DNA of 64,000 nt from Bacillus sp. PK3_68 (GTDB lineage Bacteria; Bacillota; Bacilli; Bacillales; Domibacillaceae). Positions 18,617 to 27,651 of the stretch are shown here, one piece after another. Below the pieces are notes generated by a model, which was not told the DNA's origin, ran no database searches, and was given only the letters and a program-made list of their open reading frames with translations. A program made the position numbers and the translations under genes. Position 1 is the first letter of the stretch. Every line of letters starts with the position of its first letter. Where the stretch lies: assembly GCF_003600835.1 (NCBI RefSeq), contig NZ_NQYC01000001.1, positions 1-64,000 on the forward strand, read 5' to 3'.

Positions 18617-19795
18617 TTGAGTTTTTATGAGGTGTACCGTTCAATCAAAGATCAACCATATGAAGAGTGGTTAGCTAGCATGACGACAACTGATGTAGAT
18701 AGAGCTTTAAATAAAGACGATTTGAATGAACAAGACCTATTGGCGCTTCTTTCCCCTGCAGGCGGCGAACGTTTAGAAGAAATGGCTCAAAAAGCCCAGC
18801 GATTAACAGTTCGGAATTTTGGTAAAGTAATCTCCTTGTATGCCCCGCTTTACTTAACAGATTATTGTGTGAATAAATGTGCTTACTGCAGCTTTAGCTT
18901 TGATAATGATTTTCCAAGACGAAAGTTAACGTCATTAGAAATTGACCAGGAAGCAAAGGCGTTAAAGGATATGGGGATTCAGCACGTTATTTTGCTGACA
19001 GGAGAATCACGTATTCATTCATCGGTAGATTATCTGGCGGAAGGCGCAAAAATTTTGAGAAAGCATGCCTCTTCAATCGCCATCGAGGTACAGCCGCTTG
19101 ATACGGAAGAATATCATCAGCTTTTTCAGGCTGGGGTAGATGGGCTCACGGTTTACCAGGAGGTATACAATGAGGAGGTGTATAAAGAGATTCATATAAA
19201 AGGCCCAAAAAGAAATTACCGCTACCGTCTTGATGCACCAGAGAGAGGCTGTCAGGCCGGGATGAGATCAGTCAATATCGGCGCCCTGCTTGGAATGGAT
19301 AATTGGCAGAAGGAAGTATTTTTCACCGCTCTGCATGCAAGGTATTTGCAGAAAAAATATATAGAAACAGAAATTGCGGTTTCTTTTCCTCGCATTCGTC
19401 CGAACCTGGGTGGATTCGAGCCGCGGGTTAATGTAGAGGATAAAGACCTTGTCCAGGCTATGCTCGCCTTTCGTCTATTTATGCCGCGAGCAGGTATTAC
19501 ACTCTCTACACGTGAAGAGGCGGAACTCAGAGATCATCTCATTAAGCTCGGGGTAACAAAAATGTCTGCTGCCTCCTCTACTGTTGTAGGCGGATATGCT
19601 AACAAAAAAGAAAACAATAGCCAATTTGAGATTTCTGATAATCGTTCGGTAGATGAAGTGAAAAAGAGACTAAAACAGCTGGGCTATCAGCCTGTTTCAA
19701 AAGATTGGGATATCTTGGCGGTGGAGGAGGAGACGGATGGCTTTTCAGCTTCATGCCATCACAACGGGAAAGCTCGAACTGGCGCAGGCGTCTGA
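18617..19795 (+). CDS. thiH: 2-iminoacetate synthase (tyrosine lyase), radical SAM
   Basis: ThiH cleaves tyrosine with S-adenosylmethionine radical chemistry to give dehydroglycine for ThiG. The radical-SAM CxxxCxxC cluster motif is CVNKCAYC (Cys84, Cys88, Cys91), followed by the ThiH blocks LLTGESRIHSSVDYL and ERGCQAGMRSVNIGALLG. The C-terminal biotin/thiamin-synthase-associated region contains SAASSTVVGGY. It has 392 residues. Start is TTG 18617, after AAAAAGGAGG. B. subtilis uses the oxygen-dependent ThiO instead, so this is the route that can work without oxygen. The final part overlaps the tenI start by 59 bp. Confidence 0.95.
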   Translation: MSFYEVYRSIKDQPYEEWLASMTTTDVDRALNKDDLNEQDLLALLSPAGGERLEEMAQKAQRLTVRNFGKVISLYAPLYLTDYCVNKCAYCSFSFDNDFPRRKLTSLEIDQEAKALKDMGIQHVILLTGESRIHSSVDYLAEGAKILRKHASSIAIEVQPLDTEEYHQLFQAGVDGLTVYQEVYNEEVYKEIHIKGPKRNYRYRLDAPERGCQAGMRSVNIGALLGMDNWQKEVFFTALHARYLQKKYIETEIAVSFPRIRPNLGGFEPRVNVEDKDLVQAMLAFRLFMPRAGITLSTREEAELRDHLIKLGVTKMSAASSTVVGGYANKKENNSQFEISDNRSVDEVKKRLKQLGYQPVSKDWDILAVEEETDGFSASCHHNGKARTGAGV

Positions 19796-20369
19796 AGCGG
19801 CCGCTAGCATTCAACCGTTTGTTGATTTTATTCATATTAGAGAGAAACAACGCAGTGCCAAAGAGTTGTTTCATTGGGCTGAGACATTTATCACTAGGGG
19901 GGTTCCTGCTGAAAAGCTGATTATAAATGACCGTGTAGATGTGGCGCTTGCCACAGGAGCCGGCGGTGTACAGCTGACAGAAAATAGCTTGCCGCTTAGA
20001 CAGGTGAGAAGCTTTGCTAAAAATATAAAGGCCGGCTGCTCGATTCATGAGCCGGCTGACGCAGCAGCCATACAAGGAGAGGCGGTCGATTGGCTTTTGT
20101 TTGGCCACCTTTATGAAACGGCTTCCAAGCCTGGTAAACAACCTAAGGGGCTAGAGTTATTGCAAACAACAGTGGGTTTCTCTCGCATTCCGGTGATCGC
20201 GATCGGAGGGATTATGCCGCATCACGTTCAGGAAATTAAAGCAGCTGGAGCGAAAGGAATTGCGGTGATGTCGGGAATTTTTGCAAGTAAAGAACCGGCT
20301 GTTGCCGCCTCATGCTATCGAGCTGAAATAAAAAAGGAGGAAAAGCAAATAGATGAATATTGTGGTTAA
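19737..20369 (+). CDS. tenI: thiazole tautomerase TenI
   Basis: TIM-barrel protein of the ThiE/TenI family, 210 residues. I assign TenI (thiazole tautomerase) rather than the thiamine-phosphate synthase ThiE. It opens with LHAITTGK rather than the ThiE pyrophosphate-binding set, has the TenI-like DFIHIREK (about 30-37) and CSIHEP segments, and ends with IPVIAIGGIMPHHV and GIAVMSGIF. It sits inside the thiazole branch operon. ATG 19737 follows GGAGGAGGAG within the end of thiH, indicating translational coupling; it also overlaps the thiS start at 20353. Confidence 0.85.
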   Translation: MAFQLHAITTGKLELAQASEAAASIQPFVDFIHIREKQRSAKELFHWAETFITRGVPAEKLIINDRVDVALATGAGGVQLTENSLPLRQVRSFAKNIKAGCSIHEPADAAAIQGEAVDWLLFGHLYETASKPGKQPKGLELLQTTVGFSRIPVIAIGGIMPHHVQEIKAAGAKGIAVMSGIFASKEPAVAASCYRAEIKKEEKQIDEYCG

Positions 20370-20556
20370 CGGCAAAGAAAGGCAAGTTGTCTTGGAGGAA
20401 CCGACGCTTGAGAATTTGCTCACTGTTTATTCACTGCAGGGAAAAACAGTGATTATTGAGTCAAACGGTAAGATTATTCCAAAGGAACAGCTAGGCTCAA
20501 CAAATGTAGAAGAAGGCGATCGTATTGAAATTATTCAATTTGTTGGCGGCGGTTAA
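20353..20556 (+). CDS. thiS: sulfur carrier protein ThiS
   Basis: Ubiquitin-like sulfur carrier of 67 residues ending in the diagnostic Gly-Gly (FVGGG). ThiF adenylates this terminus, which then carries the thiocarboxylate sulfur to ThiG. ATG 20353 follows AAAGGAGG and overlaps the end of tenI. thiF begins 13 bp downstream. Confidence 0.95.
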   Translation: MNIVVNGKERQVVLEEPTLENLLTVYSLQGKTVIIESNGKIIPKEQLGSTNVEEGDRIEIIQFVGGG

Positions 20557-20568
20557 GGAGGAAGAACT

Positions 20569-21584
20569 ATGATGGAAGGCCGTTATTCGAGACAGGAATT
20601 ATTTTTAAAAGAAACGGACTCTTACCGCAATAAGCATGTAATGATTATTGGAGTTGGTGCATTAGGGTCCTCTCTGGCTGAAATGCTTGTCAGGGCAGGG
20701 ATTGGGAAGCTGACATTGATTGACCGTGACTATGTTGACTGGACGAATCTGCAGCGGCAGCAGCTTTATAAAGAACAGGATGCAAAAGACAGCCTGCCGA
20801 AAGCAGAGGCAGCTAAAAAAGACTCCAGGAAATCAATTCTGATGTAGACATATCAGCTGTAACAGCAGACGCGGGTCCAGAGGAGCTTTCTGCTTTAATG
20901 ACTGAACACTGTCCTGATTTACTGCTTGATGGAACAGACAACTTTGAAACAAGATTTTTAATCAATGATTTGTCGCAAAAATACAATGTCCCCTGGATAT
21001 ATGGAGCATGTGTTGGCAGCCAGGGAATCAGTTGTGTCATCCTTCCTGGAGAAACTCCCTGTCTTGCTTGTTTGCTTGACGTTCTGCCAGCTGCAGGTAT
21101 GACTTGTGATACCGCTGGAATTATTGCGCCAGCAGTACAAATGACCACAGCTTTTCAAGGAGCAGAAGCATTGAAGATTCTTGCTGGCCGATGGAAAGAT
21201 ATACGCAAAGAGCTAGTTTCCTTTGATTTATGGAAAAATACACATTCGTCTATTAATATAGCCACTTTAAAGAAGAGCGCTTGTCCATCATGCGGCAAAA
21301 AAGCGACTCATCCGTATTTAACAAGAGATCAACGAACAAAGACCGCCATCTTGTGCGGAAGAAATACAGTGCAGGTAAGGCCGCCAGTCAATAGAACATT
21401 TAATTTAGCTGAGCTGGCCTTGTCGTTTGAGCGACAGGGTAAAAAAGTAAAAACAAATGGCTTTTTATTGTCAGTGGAGATCGCAGGAAAGCGAATTGTT
21501 CTTTTTCAGGATGGCAGGATGCTCGTGCACGAATCGAAAGATCCGGATGCAGCCAAAAAACTTTATCAGCAGCTGCTTGGTTAA
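20569..21584 (+). pseudogene. thiF: ThiF sulfur carrier adenylyltransferase, frameshifted
   Basis: E1-like enzyme that adenylates ThiS. The first 92 codons carry the ATP-binding IIGVGALGSSLAEMLVRAG and DRDYVDWTNLQRQQLY motifs, then the frame breaks at a six-A run (20815-20820). One extra A would give AAKKRLQEINSDVDIS and continue in the second frame with DGTDNFETRFLIND, GETPCLACLL (Cys), CDTAG and the zinc-binding CPSCG to the stop at 21584. The reconstructed protein (about 338 residues) has normal family length, so only one base separates it from an intact gene. Sequencing error, a true slippage mutation, or low-level slippage at the A-run are all possible. Function is needed for the upstream pathway. 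Confidence 0.85.
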
Positions 21585-21942
21585 CAGAAAGCAAGAGGAC
21601 AGATAAATTATAGGATAATGTCATCTGGCCGATTGAAAGTGTTTGTTAGCCTGATGAAGAGCAGGGGGTGACTATTGAAATAGGAGCAGTCTGAGCCGTC
21701 CGCTGTACAGCGGACGGCTCAGACTGCGTTCAGAAACATACAAAAATTTAAAATCTGTCTTGGGCAGTTCTATTTTCCTGACAGCAGCTATATAAAAGAA
21801 GAGAGACTGTGCGTGATATAGCTTGTAGAGAGGGAGAGATTAAATGCAAGACTGTTTGAATAATAAAGAGTTACGTAATGAGAGTCTCCCGTTCTGTCCT
21901 TTCTGCAGAAAATTAGAGGGATAAAGGGAGCTGGAGGGCCAA
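21585..21942. other. intergenic region between thiF and the 577-residue protein
   Basis: This 358-bp stretch contains the 42-bp palindrome. Near 21818-21850 there is a short run that could hold the promoter of the following gene. I see no coding sequence in it. Confidence 0.6.
21686..21727. repeat. 42-bp perfect palindrome
   Basis: Every base of the 21-nt left half (beginning GCAGTCTGAGCC) is matched by the complementary right half, centred on TGTACA. As RNA it folds to a 19-bp GC-rich stem with a four-base loop. No T-run follows on either strand, so it is not a standard intrinsic terminator. Confidence 0.95.
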
Positions 21943-23676
21943 ATGCGTAAAGAAATAAGGCGCAAACTTCGATTAAAAACAGCTTTTCTTGTGCTATTGC
22001 TCGCTGCTGGAACAGCAGTAGTCCTTTTATTGAACACATCACCGAAAGAGCTTTTTTTATTATCGGAATATAAAGCGTACGAGCAAATGAAAGCTGAGTT
22101 GGCAAAACAGCACAGTGAATCATGGGAATTCTCCAAAAAGCGAATGGAGCAGCCATCCATCTCTCACGCTCGTTTTAAAGCAAAAATGGAGATGAGCAAT
22201 TGGACGTATGATCCCGATAGGGCAGCGATTGAGAAAATATTTAAGAATGCTGAAATGATAATAAAAACGGAAAAAGATCCAAAAAAACATGCGGGTAATT
22301 ATCACGTTGCTCTCAACCTCGAAAATGAACAAGCCTTTGATATGGATATTATTTATACGAATTCACAAATAGGGATGAGGGTTCCCTTTCTTTATTCAAA
22401 GTTTTTATATTTATACTCAGATGAATACGGCGAGTTTATGAAAAAGATATACCCATTTTATAAAGGCCCGGAAACGTTGGAGTTCTCTCAAGTAATACAC
22501 CGTCAAAAAGGCGTAACGGATTATTTACGAACACACTATTTTCCATTCTTAATAGACCAGCTAAAAGAGGACAGCTTTACTCTTGAGAAGAGAGGGAAGT
22601 ATAGGTTTAGAGGAGAAACAATACATGTGAAAAAAGTCACGCTTTCACTTACACCAAAAGAGACAAAGATTTTGCTCAACCGTTGCCTAGAACGGTTAAT
22701 AAAAGATAAAAAACTTCATTCAATGATAGGAGCTCAAATGGAAACGAAAGAAAAACTGAGTGGATCAGCAGAAGTGCATAAGGAGGCTTCTTCTTCAGGA
22801 AAAATAGAAGCTGAAATTGTAAACGGCCTGAAACAAGTGCGGAAAAAATTACAAAGAACAACATTTCCTCGAGGCTTTTCTTCCATTTTATTTATAGATA
22901 AAAAAGGTAGAATTATCGATCGGACCATGGAGCTGACTGTAGCTGCCCCTTCTTCAGAACAAGCAGTGTGGTCTGTTCACACGAAACATATTCGGTATGG
23001 ACAAGGACAGCGTGTTAAAGAGTTTACCTTTCAACGGGTTCTGGCAGGAGGCCACAAAGAAAGAATAGCTGTTCAAGTAGCAAGTGAAATAAAAGGGGAG
23101 AAAAAGAAACAGGTGGAGGATTTGCAAATTTCTCTGAACAGGGAAGCAGAAACGGTCAAATTTAAAATGAACTCTGTAATTGGCAAGAACAAAGGAGGAA
23201 GGAAAACGATCCGCCGCTCTTTCACATTTACTGCCCCGGGAGAAAAAGCTCATAGACTCCCAGATAAAATAAGCGGGGAAGTCAAACAGGTACAAGATGT
23301 CAGCACAATGAAAAAGTATTCTAATCAAAGGACAGATATAAAAGCAGCCATCACAGATAAAAAGTATGGCGGTGCATTTTCTTTTACAGTGGAGAAAGAA
23401 TCTAAGCTTACAGATAAAATGAAGAGCGATCTGCTTGCTAAAGACTTTACAAGCGAAGCCAATTTAAACAAAATGACAGATGCTCAAATAGCAGAAGTCC
23501 AGCGGGAGATCAGCCTGAACATAGTGAGCTTGATGAACCGTCTAGGGTTATTTGGCGGCGCTTTTGGCTATCCGTTTGCAGATGATCCTCATGTCGAAGA
23601 TCTATATAAAGAGGACCCCTCCGCCGAAGAAGTATTTAATAGTCGAACAGCGGAACATGGCGAACCTATTTTTTAG
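21943..23676 (+). CDS. large membrane-anchored extracytoplasmic protein, function unknown
   Basis: Protein of 577 residues that I cannot assign. A basic N-terminus and one hydrophobic helix (about 12-30, TAFLVLLLAAGTAVVLLL) with no lipobox cysteine suggest an uncleaved anchor, leaving the rest outside the membrane. The remainder is highly charged and lysine-rich, with repeated beta-strand-like blocks (for example YRFRGETIHVKKVTLSLTPKE and KQVEDLQISLNREAETVKFKMNS), reminiscent of the large DUF-type Bacillus surface proteins. A charged acidic tail follows a GLFGGAFGYPF segment. ATG 21943 follows GGAGG. It is monocistronic, with a terminator shared with ywaF. Confidence 0.7.
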   Translation: MRKEIRRKLRLKTAFLVLLLAAGTAVVLLLNTSPKELFLLSEYKAYEQMKAELAKQHSESWEFSKKRMEQPSISHARFKAKMEMSNWTYDPDRAAIEKIFKNAEMIIKTEKDPKKHAGNYHVALNLENEQAFDMDIIYTNSQIGMRVPFLYSKFLYLYSDEYGEFMKKIYPFYKGPETLEFSQVIHRQKGVTDYLRTHYFPFLIDQLKEDSFTLEKRGKYRFRGETIHVKKVTLSLTPKETKILLNRCLERLIKDKKLHSMIGAQMETKEKLSGSAEVHKEASSSGKIEAEIVNGLKQVRKKLQRTTFPRGFSSILFIDKKGRIIDRTMELTVAAPSSEQAVWSVHTKHIRYGQGQRVKEFTFQRVLAGGHKERIAVQVASEIKGEKKKQVEDLQISLNREAETVKFKMNSVIGKNKGGRKTIRRSFTFTAPGEKAHRLPDKISGEVKQVQDVSTMKKYSNQRTDIKAAITDKKYGGAFSFTVEKESKLTDKMKSDLLAKDFTSEANLNKMTDAQIAEVQREISLNIVSLMNRLGLFGGAFGYPFADDPHVEDLYKEDPSAEEVFNSRTAEHGEPIF

Positions 23677-23695
23677 CTTATCGGTAAGATTTTAA

Positions 23696-23736
23696 GAAAA
23701 AGCAGGAGCTCGGTGATGATCTGCTCTTGCTTTTTC
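23696..23736. terminator. bidirectional terminator between convergent genes
   Basis: A 14-bp stem (GAAAAAGCAGGAGC at 23696-23709 with 23723-23736, one G-U pair) is bordered by A- and T-runs. It can end both the 577-residue gene and ywaF transcripts. Confidence 0.8.
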
Positions 23737-23738
23737 AG

Positions 23739-24479
23739 TTATAGATAGTGTTGAAAATCTTTTTTGACTACAATTGTTGCCGCTTTTTTTCGAAACAACA
23801 GCCAGACAATGACGCTCAACACAAAGGCCACTGCTTCCAGTGAAAGGATGTACCATGGATAAGGTCCTAGCAAGTCAAGCATACTAGCTGTCGCAGGCTT
23901 ATGATGCAAGTAAAGATAGTTGCCTTTTGTGAGTTGATTAATGAATGAAATAACAGGCACAAGGATATTAAGAAAAATCATTGTTTTTACAATAGACATA
24001 AATGTAGGTCTGTATTCCTTCACCCACGTAAAATAAAGTGGAGTGCAAAATATCAGCATGTGTGTACAAAAGAAATGAAAAAAACGAAAGTGCGGAAAAC
24101 CGAAATATAAGTAGGGAGTAATCAATGCTTGAGACGCTCCCAATAGACCAATGAACAATAAGATTTCATAAAATATCTTCTTTCCTGTTATCAGTAGGAG
24201 AATCGTAAAGAAGGTAGCAAAGCTGCACAATTCAAGTGGAAGAGAACGGCTTGCTGTCCACGTGCCAGTCTGGAGCATCCAGACATGGTAAGCTGTTTCA
24301 ATCCCGATTAAAAAGAAAGCAGCGGTTAATTCGATGGCTCTCATGTTTTGGCGTTGAAGTTTGTCCCTAAATAGAAAAAGAGAAAAAACTATCAGGACTA
24401 AAACTATCAATGCTGTTATATGACTCGTAGAAAACATTTGAAATTGAACATCTTTATAACTGCCACTAAACCATTCCAT
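23739..24479 (-). CDS. ywaF: YwaF-family membrane protein (TIGR02206)
   Basis: Integral membrane protein of 246 residues with seven predicted membrane helices. It has the family features SLPLELCSFATFFTILLL (about 80-97), GLLGASQALITPYL and FHFFCTHMLIFCTPLYF with conserved histidines. The family (TIGR02206, B. subtilis YwaF) is of unknown function. ATG 24479 follows AAGGAGGATG. It is a single gene. Confidence 0.85.
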   Translation of the reverse strand: MEWFSGSYKDVQFQMFSTSHITALIVLVLIVFSLFLFRDKLQRQNMRAIELTAAFFLIGIETAYHVWMLQTGTWTASRSLPLELCSFATFFTILLLITGKKIFYEILLFIGLLGASQALITPYLYFGFPHFRFFHFFCTHMLIFCTPLYFTWVKEYRPTFMSIVKTMIFLNILVPVISFINQLTKGNYLYLHHKPATASMLDLLGPYPWYILSLEAVAFVLSVIVWLLFRKKAATIVVKKDFQHYL

Positions 24480-24658
24480 CTATTCATCCTCCTTATTGGA
24501 AATATTTTAACATATAAGTATCTATTAATTAACCATCCTATGAAAAGACAGTTTATCTAATTATACGCACATCAAAAATAGAAAATACTGTACAGTTGTA
24601 TATAGAATGAAAAGTAATGGTATCATTCGACTATCAAGGAAATTACAGGGGGATAATT

Positions 24659-25288
24659 ATGGTGAAATATATGGTTTTTGATTTTGATGGGACGCTGGCC
24701 AATTCAATTGAGCTATTTATTGCGGGTTATAATGACCTTGCCGCAAAAGAGGGATACCGTGAAATGAAGATAGAGGACATTGATTTGTTAAAGAAGATGA
24801 CCATTCCCGAAAGATGCCGGCATTTAAATTTTCCAATGAGAAGCATTCCATTGGCTGCTCCAAAGCTTTATCGATATTTAAGGAAGTCAGAGAAAGGTCT
24901 TCCTTTTTATCCAGGGATCAAAGACATGCTTGACCAACTTAACCAACAAGGGATAAAAATGGCTATTATTTCATCTAACGCGACGGATATTATCGCTCGC
25001 TCGCTTAAAGCTCATCAAATTGATTACATAGAGGACATCTTATGCTCCAAGCATATTTTCACGAAAGACAAATTGATGAAAAAATTAATGAATAAACATC
25101 GTTTAAAACCGTCCGATGTTTTATATGTCGGTGATGAAGAAAGGGATATTTCTGCTAGTAAAAGGGCAGGGATCAAAGTTGTTTGGGTGGCTTGGGGATA
25201 TGACGATGAGACCATTGCATTAAAGGCGAATCCCGACTATATTGCCCGGCAGCCATCAGATGTGCTCGCAACCGTAGAAAATATATAA
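24659..25288 (+). CDS. HAD-superfamily phosphatase
   Basis: Haloacid dehalogenase-like hydrolase of 209 residues. Motif I is FDFDGTLANS (nucleophile Asp8, acid/base Asp10), motif II is IISSNAT (about 108-114) and motif IV is VGDEERDISASKRAG (about 160-174). A helical cap (about 20-90) follows the first motif as in phosphoglycolate phosphatase-like enzymes. I place the start at ATG 24659, 7 nt after AGGGGG, rather than the in-frame GTG-type starts further up. Probably cytoplasmic; the substrate cannot be deduced. Confidence 0.85.
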   Translation: MVKYMVFDFDGTLANSIELFIAGYNDLAAKEGYREMKIEDIDLLKKMTIPERCRHLNFPMRSIPLAAPKLYRYLRKSEKGLPFYPGIKDMLDQLNQQGIKMAIISSNATDIIARSLKAHQIDYIEDILCSKHIFTKDKLMKKLMNKHRLKPSDVLYVGDEERDISASKRAGIKVVWVAWGYDDETIALKANPDYIARQPSDVLATVENI

Positions 25289-25308
25289 GCATTCAGAACA
25301 TAAATAAG

Positions 25309-25348
25309 GAGGCTGCTGCCAGTCAATTTCTGACTAAGCTGCAGCCTG
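25309..25348. other. stem-loop between convergent HAD and TrmB genes
   Basis: AGGCTGC and GCAGCCT arms enclose a second AGTCA/TGACT stem. There is no T-run, so terminator function is only possible, not shown. Confidence 0.4.
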
Positions 25349-25355
25349 TTATCAA

Positions 25356-26114
25356 TTAATATCTTAGTGTGAGCAGTAAATCGCGAATGGATGGGTCTTT
25401 CATAATGGTTTCCCTATACTTATCAGTAATTTTCGTCAAAGCTACATCATGATAGAAAAATTCAGTGAAGAATTTGACTAGCGGTCTAGAGAAGGTATGA
25501 ATGGCTTGCCACTTATTATCTTCAATCCCTGCAAATAACATCTCTTCCCCATCCACTATCAAAATTCGGCTTTTTTCCAAATGCTGATGGTTCATATCTG
25601 GGATCAGTGTGGTAACCGAAGGGATAGCTGTCGGAATTTCACCGATTACATGCACTTTTACTTCTACCCCTTCACAGGATTTGCTTTCGAGAAGAGGAAG
25701 GTAAGCAGAGAAGTCGTCTGACCATCCAGAGATGAGAATAGACTGGGATGCTTTTTGGATCATACTTTTCAATAAAGCCTGAATGGAATGATTTTCTTTT
25801 AGCGTCCAGACACGATCATCGGTTGTTGTTTGTTTCACTCTAGTTTGTCGCAATTGATCAATATGTGAATCAAAATCAGCTTTCAGTTTTTCGATCGTTG
25901 ATTCAACAGGAAGGGCGGCGTATAGCCGTTTTTTTTCGATCGTTGATTCAAGAATCATTCCTTTTTCTCCCATTCGATGAAGCACTTCATATACTTTTGC
26001 ACGGGGAACGCCGGATAATTTCACGATATTTGTAGCATCTAATGGCTCTCCAGCTGAGACAAGAGATTCATACACTTTGCTTTCATATTGAGTAAATCCG
26101 AATTGTTGAAGCAT
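25356..26114 (-). CDS. TrmB-family transcriptional regulator
   Basis: Regulator of about 252 residues. The N-terminal winged helix (LQQFGFTQYESKVYESLVSAGEP then VPRAKVYEVLHRMGEKGMI) is typical of TrmB/MarR-like regulators. It is followed by a linker helix and a C-terminal phospholipase-D-like effector-binding fold (ILISGWSDDFSAYLPLLE). I use ATG 26114 because AAGGAG lies 8 nt upstream; the longer frame to 26171 starts inside the promoter region. It is divergent from an MFS transporter with a palindrome between them, so it most likely represses that transporter. The inducer is unknown. Confidence 0.85.
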   Translation of the reverse strand: MLQQFGFTQYESKVYESLVSAGEPLDATNIVKLSGVPRAKVYEVLHRMGEKGMILESTIEKKRLYAALPVESTIEKLKADFDSHIDQLRQTRVKQTTTDDRVWTLKENHSIQALLKSMIQKASQSILISGWSDDFSAYLPLLESKSCEGVEVKVHVIGEIPTAIPSVTTLIPDMNHQHLEKSRILIVDGEEMLFAGIEDNKWQAIHTFSRPLVKFFTEFFYHDVALTKITDKYRETIMKDPSIRDLLLTLRY

Positions 26115-26208
26115 GGTTTGGCTCCTTATTCCTCTTTTTACAAATATCATAACACAATCGTAAAACTCCACGTTGCCGAAAAATTTTTTCTTGTTTTTTC
26201 TCTTTAAT

Positions 26209-26234
26209 AAAGTTACTCTTTTAGTAGTAACTTT
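26209..26234. promoter_or_regulatory. palindromic operator between TrmB regulator and MFS genes
   Basis: The inverted repeat AAAGTTACT-N8-AGTAACTTT has perfect 9-bp arms. It contains TACT/AGTA half sites like those reported for TrmB-family operators. It ends 19 bp before the MFS start codon, consistent with repression. Confidence 0.65.
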
Positions 26235-26253
26235 TTAAGGAAGGCGTGTTTGT

Positions 26254-27417
26254 ATGGATAAAAGGGTATATTTGCTCACTATCGTTTCGTTTGTTGTCGG
26301 AATGGTTGAATTAATTATTGGAGGGCTATTGGATCTGGTAGCCGAAGATTTGCATGTAAGTCTGGGGAAGGCTGGTTTTTTGATCACGATATTTTCACTT
26401 ATATTCGCTATTTCAGCGCCCATCTTGTTGACAATAACGTCAAAAATTGAGCGGAAAAAATTAACATTGCTTGCTTTGTTTGTCTTCTTTATTGGCAATG
26501 GGATAGCTGCCATCAGTCCTGTTTACGGTATGCTGCTGTTTGCTCGTGTACTCTCAGCGGCAAGCGGATCGCTGCTCGTTGTGCTCTGTGTAACGATGGC
26601 GTCAAACATCGTATCTGCTGCCTATCGTGCCCGGGCAATTGGAGTAGTGTTTATGGGGATTAGCGCCTCTCTCGTGCTTGGCGTCCCAATCGGGTTAATG
26701 CTTGGAAATGCATTTGGGTGGAGAGCTCCGTTCGTCCTTATTTGCTTGTTAACTTTGTTTTCAATAGCAGGGGTATACTTTTTCATGGGCAAACTAGAAG
26801 CCAGGCCATCGATTCCGTTTAGAGAACAGCTTCGAACGCTGAAAGATGGAAAAATTCTTCTTGCCCAGTTCATTTCTTTCTTATTCCTGGCGGGCCATTT
26901 AACACTCTACGGATACTTGACTCCCTTTCTAAAGATATCTTTACATTTGGAGAGCACGTGGGTAAGCATTGTATATTTAGTTTTCGGCGTAGCGGCCGTT
27001 TTAGGAGGCGGACTTGGCGGGATGCTGGCAGATCGGTTTGGCGCAAAAAGGACGATTCTTTCCGTGCTTGTTCTATTTGCTTTAACTCTTTTTGCTATTC
27101 CCCATACCACATTTGCTTTGCCACTCTTTTTGATTGTAATGATTGTATGGAGCATGCTAAGCTGGGCCATCACACCAGCCATGCAGAGCTATCTGATAGA
27201 AATTTCTCCTGAAACGGCAGATATTCAGCAAAGCTTGAATAATTCAGCTCTTCACTTCGGCATTGCCTTCGGTTCATTCATCGGCGGGCTCGTCATTGAA
27301 CATGCCTCTATCGAACATAATGCGAGTGTAGGCGGAGTGTTTATTTTAATTGCTCTGGCGGCAGCCATTTTCTCTATTGCCAAAGAAAGCAAAAAAGCAG
27401 GAGCGGTGGAGGAATGA
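26254..27417 (+). CDS. MFS transporter, DHA1 (drug:H+ antiporter) type
   Basis: Major facilitator of 387 residues with 12 membrane helices. It has the central-cavity motif GVPIGLMLGNAFGWRAPF (about 148-165, motif C-like) and GGMLADRFGAKR (motif A copy in the second half, about 257-268). This pattern belongs to 12-helix sugar-efflux and multidrug exporters such as AraJ/YdhP. ATG 26254 follows AAGGAAGG. Expression is probably controlled by the adjacent TrmB regulator. The exported compound is not predictable. Confidence 0.88.
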   Translation: MDKRVYLLTIVSFVVGMVELIIGGLLDLVAEDLHVSLGKAGFLITIFSLIFAISAPILLTITSKIERKKLTLLALFVFFIGNGIAAISPVYGMLLFARVLSAASGSLLVVLCVTMASNIVSAAYRARAIGVVFMGISASLVLGVPIGLMLGNAFGWRAPFVLICLLTLFSIAGVYFFMGKLEARPSIPFREQLRTLKDGKILLAQFISFLFLAGHLTLYGYLTPFLKISLHLESTWVSIVYLVFGVAAVLGGGLGGMLADRFGAKRTILSVLVLFALTLFAIPHTTFALPLFLIVMIVWSMLSWAITPAMQSYLIEISPETADIQQSLNNSALHFGIAFGSFIGGLVIEHASIEHNASVGGVFILIALAAAIFSIAKESKKAGAVEE

Positions 27418-27651
27418 AGAGCAACGAAGAAGGCCAGAAAGCCTGTATAGTTTAATGCGGAAGATATGCAGGTGTTATTCGAGAGAGCAAAAGATAAATA
27501 GGGGATTCATTGTGCATCGCTCGTAATCATGGGCAAAAAAACAGTGATCTTCTCCGATAAGGGGCTGTTATTAAGCAAGTATTGTAAAATATAAGGGCTG
27601 AATAACTTTTGGATGGGACGACAGGCAGCGTAATAAAAGGGGGATATCCTA

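Noticed and set aside
20815-20820. Programmed -1 ribosomal frameshift at the A-run in thiF
   Set aside because: The zero-frame codons (GCT AAA AAA GAC) do not form the canonical X XXY YYZ slippery heptamer, and no downstream pseudoknot is obvious. A simple loss of one A is more likely.
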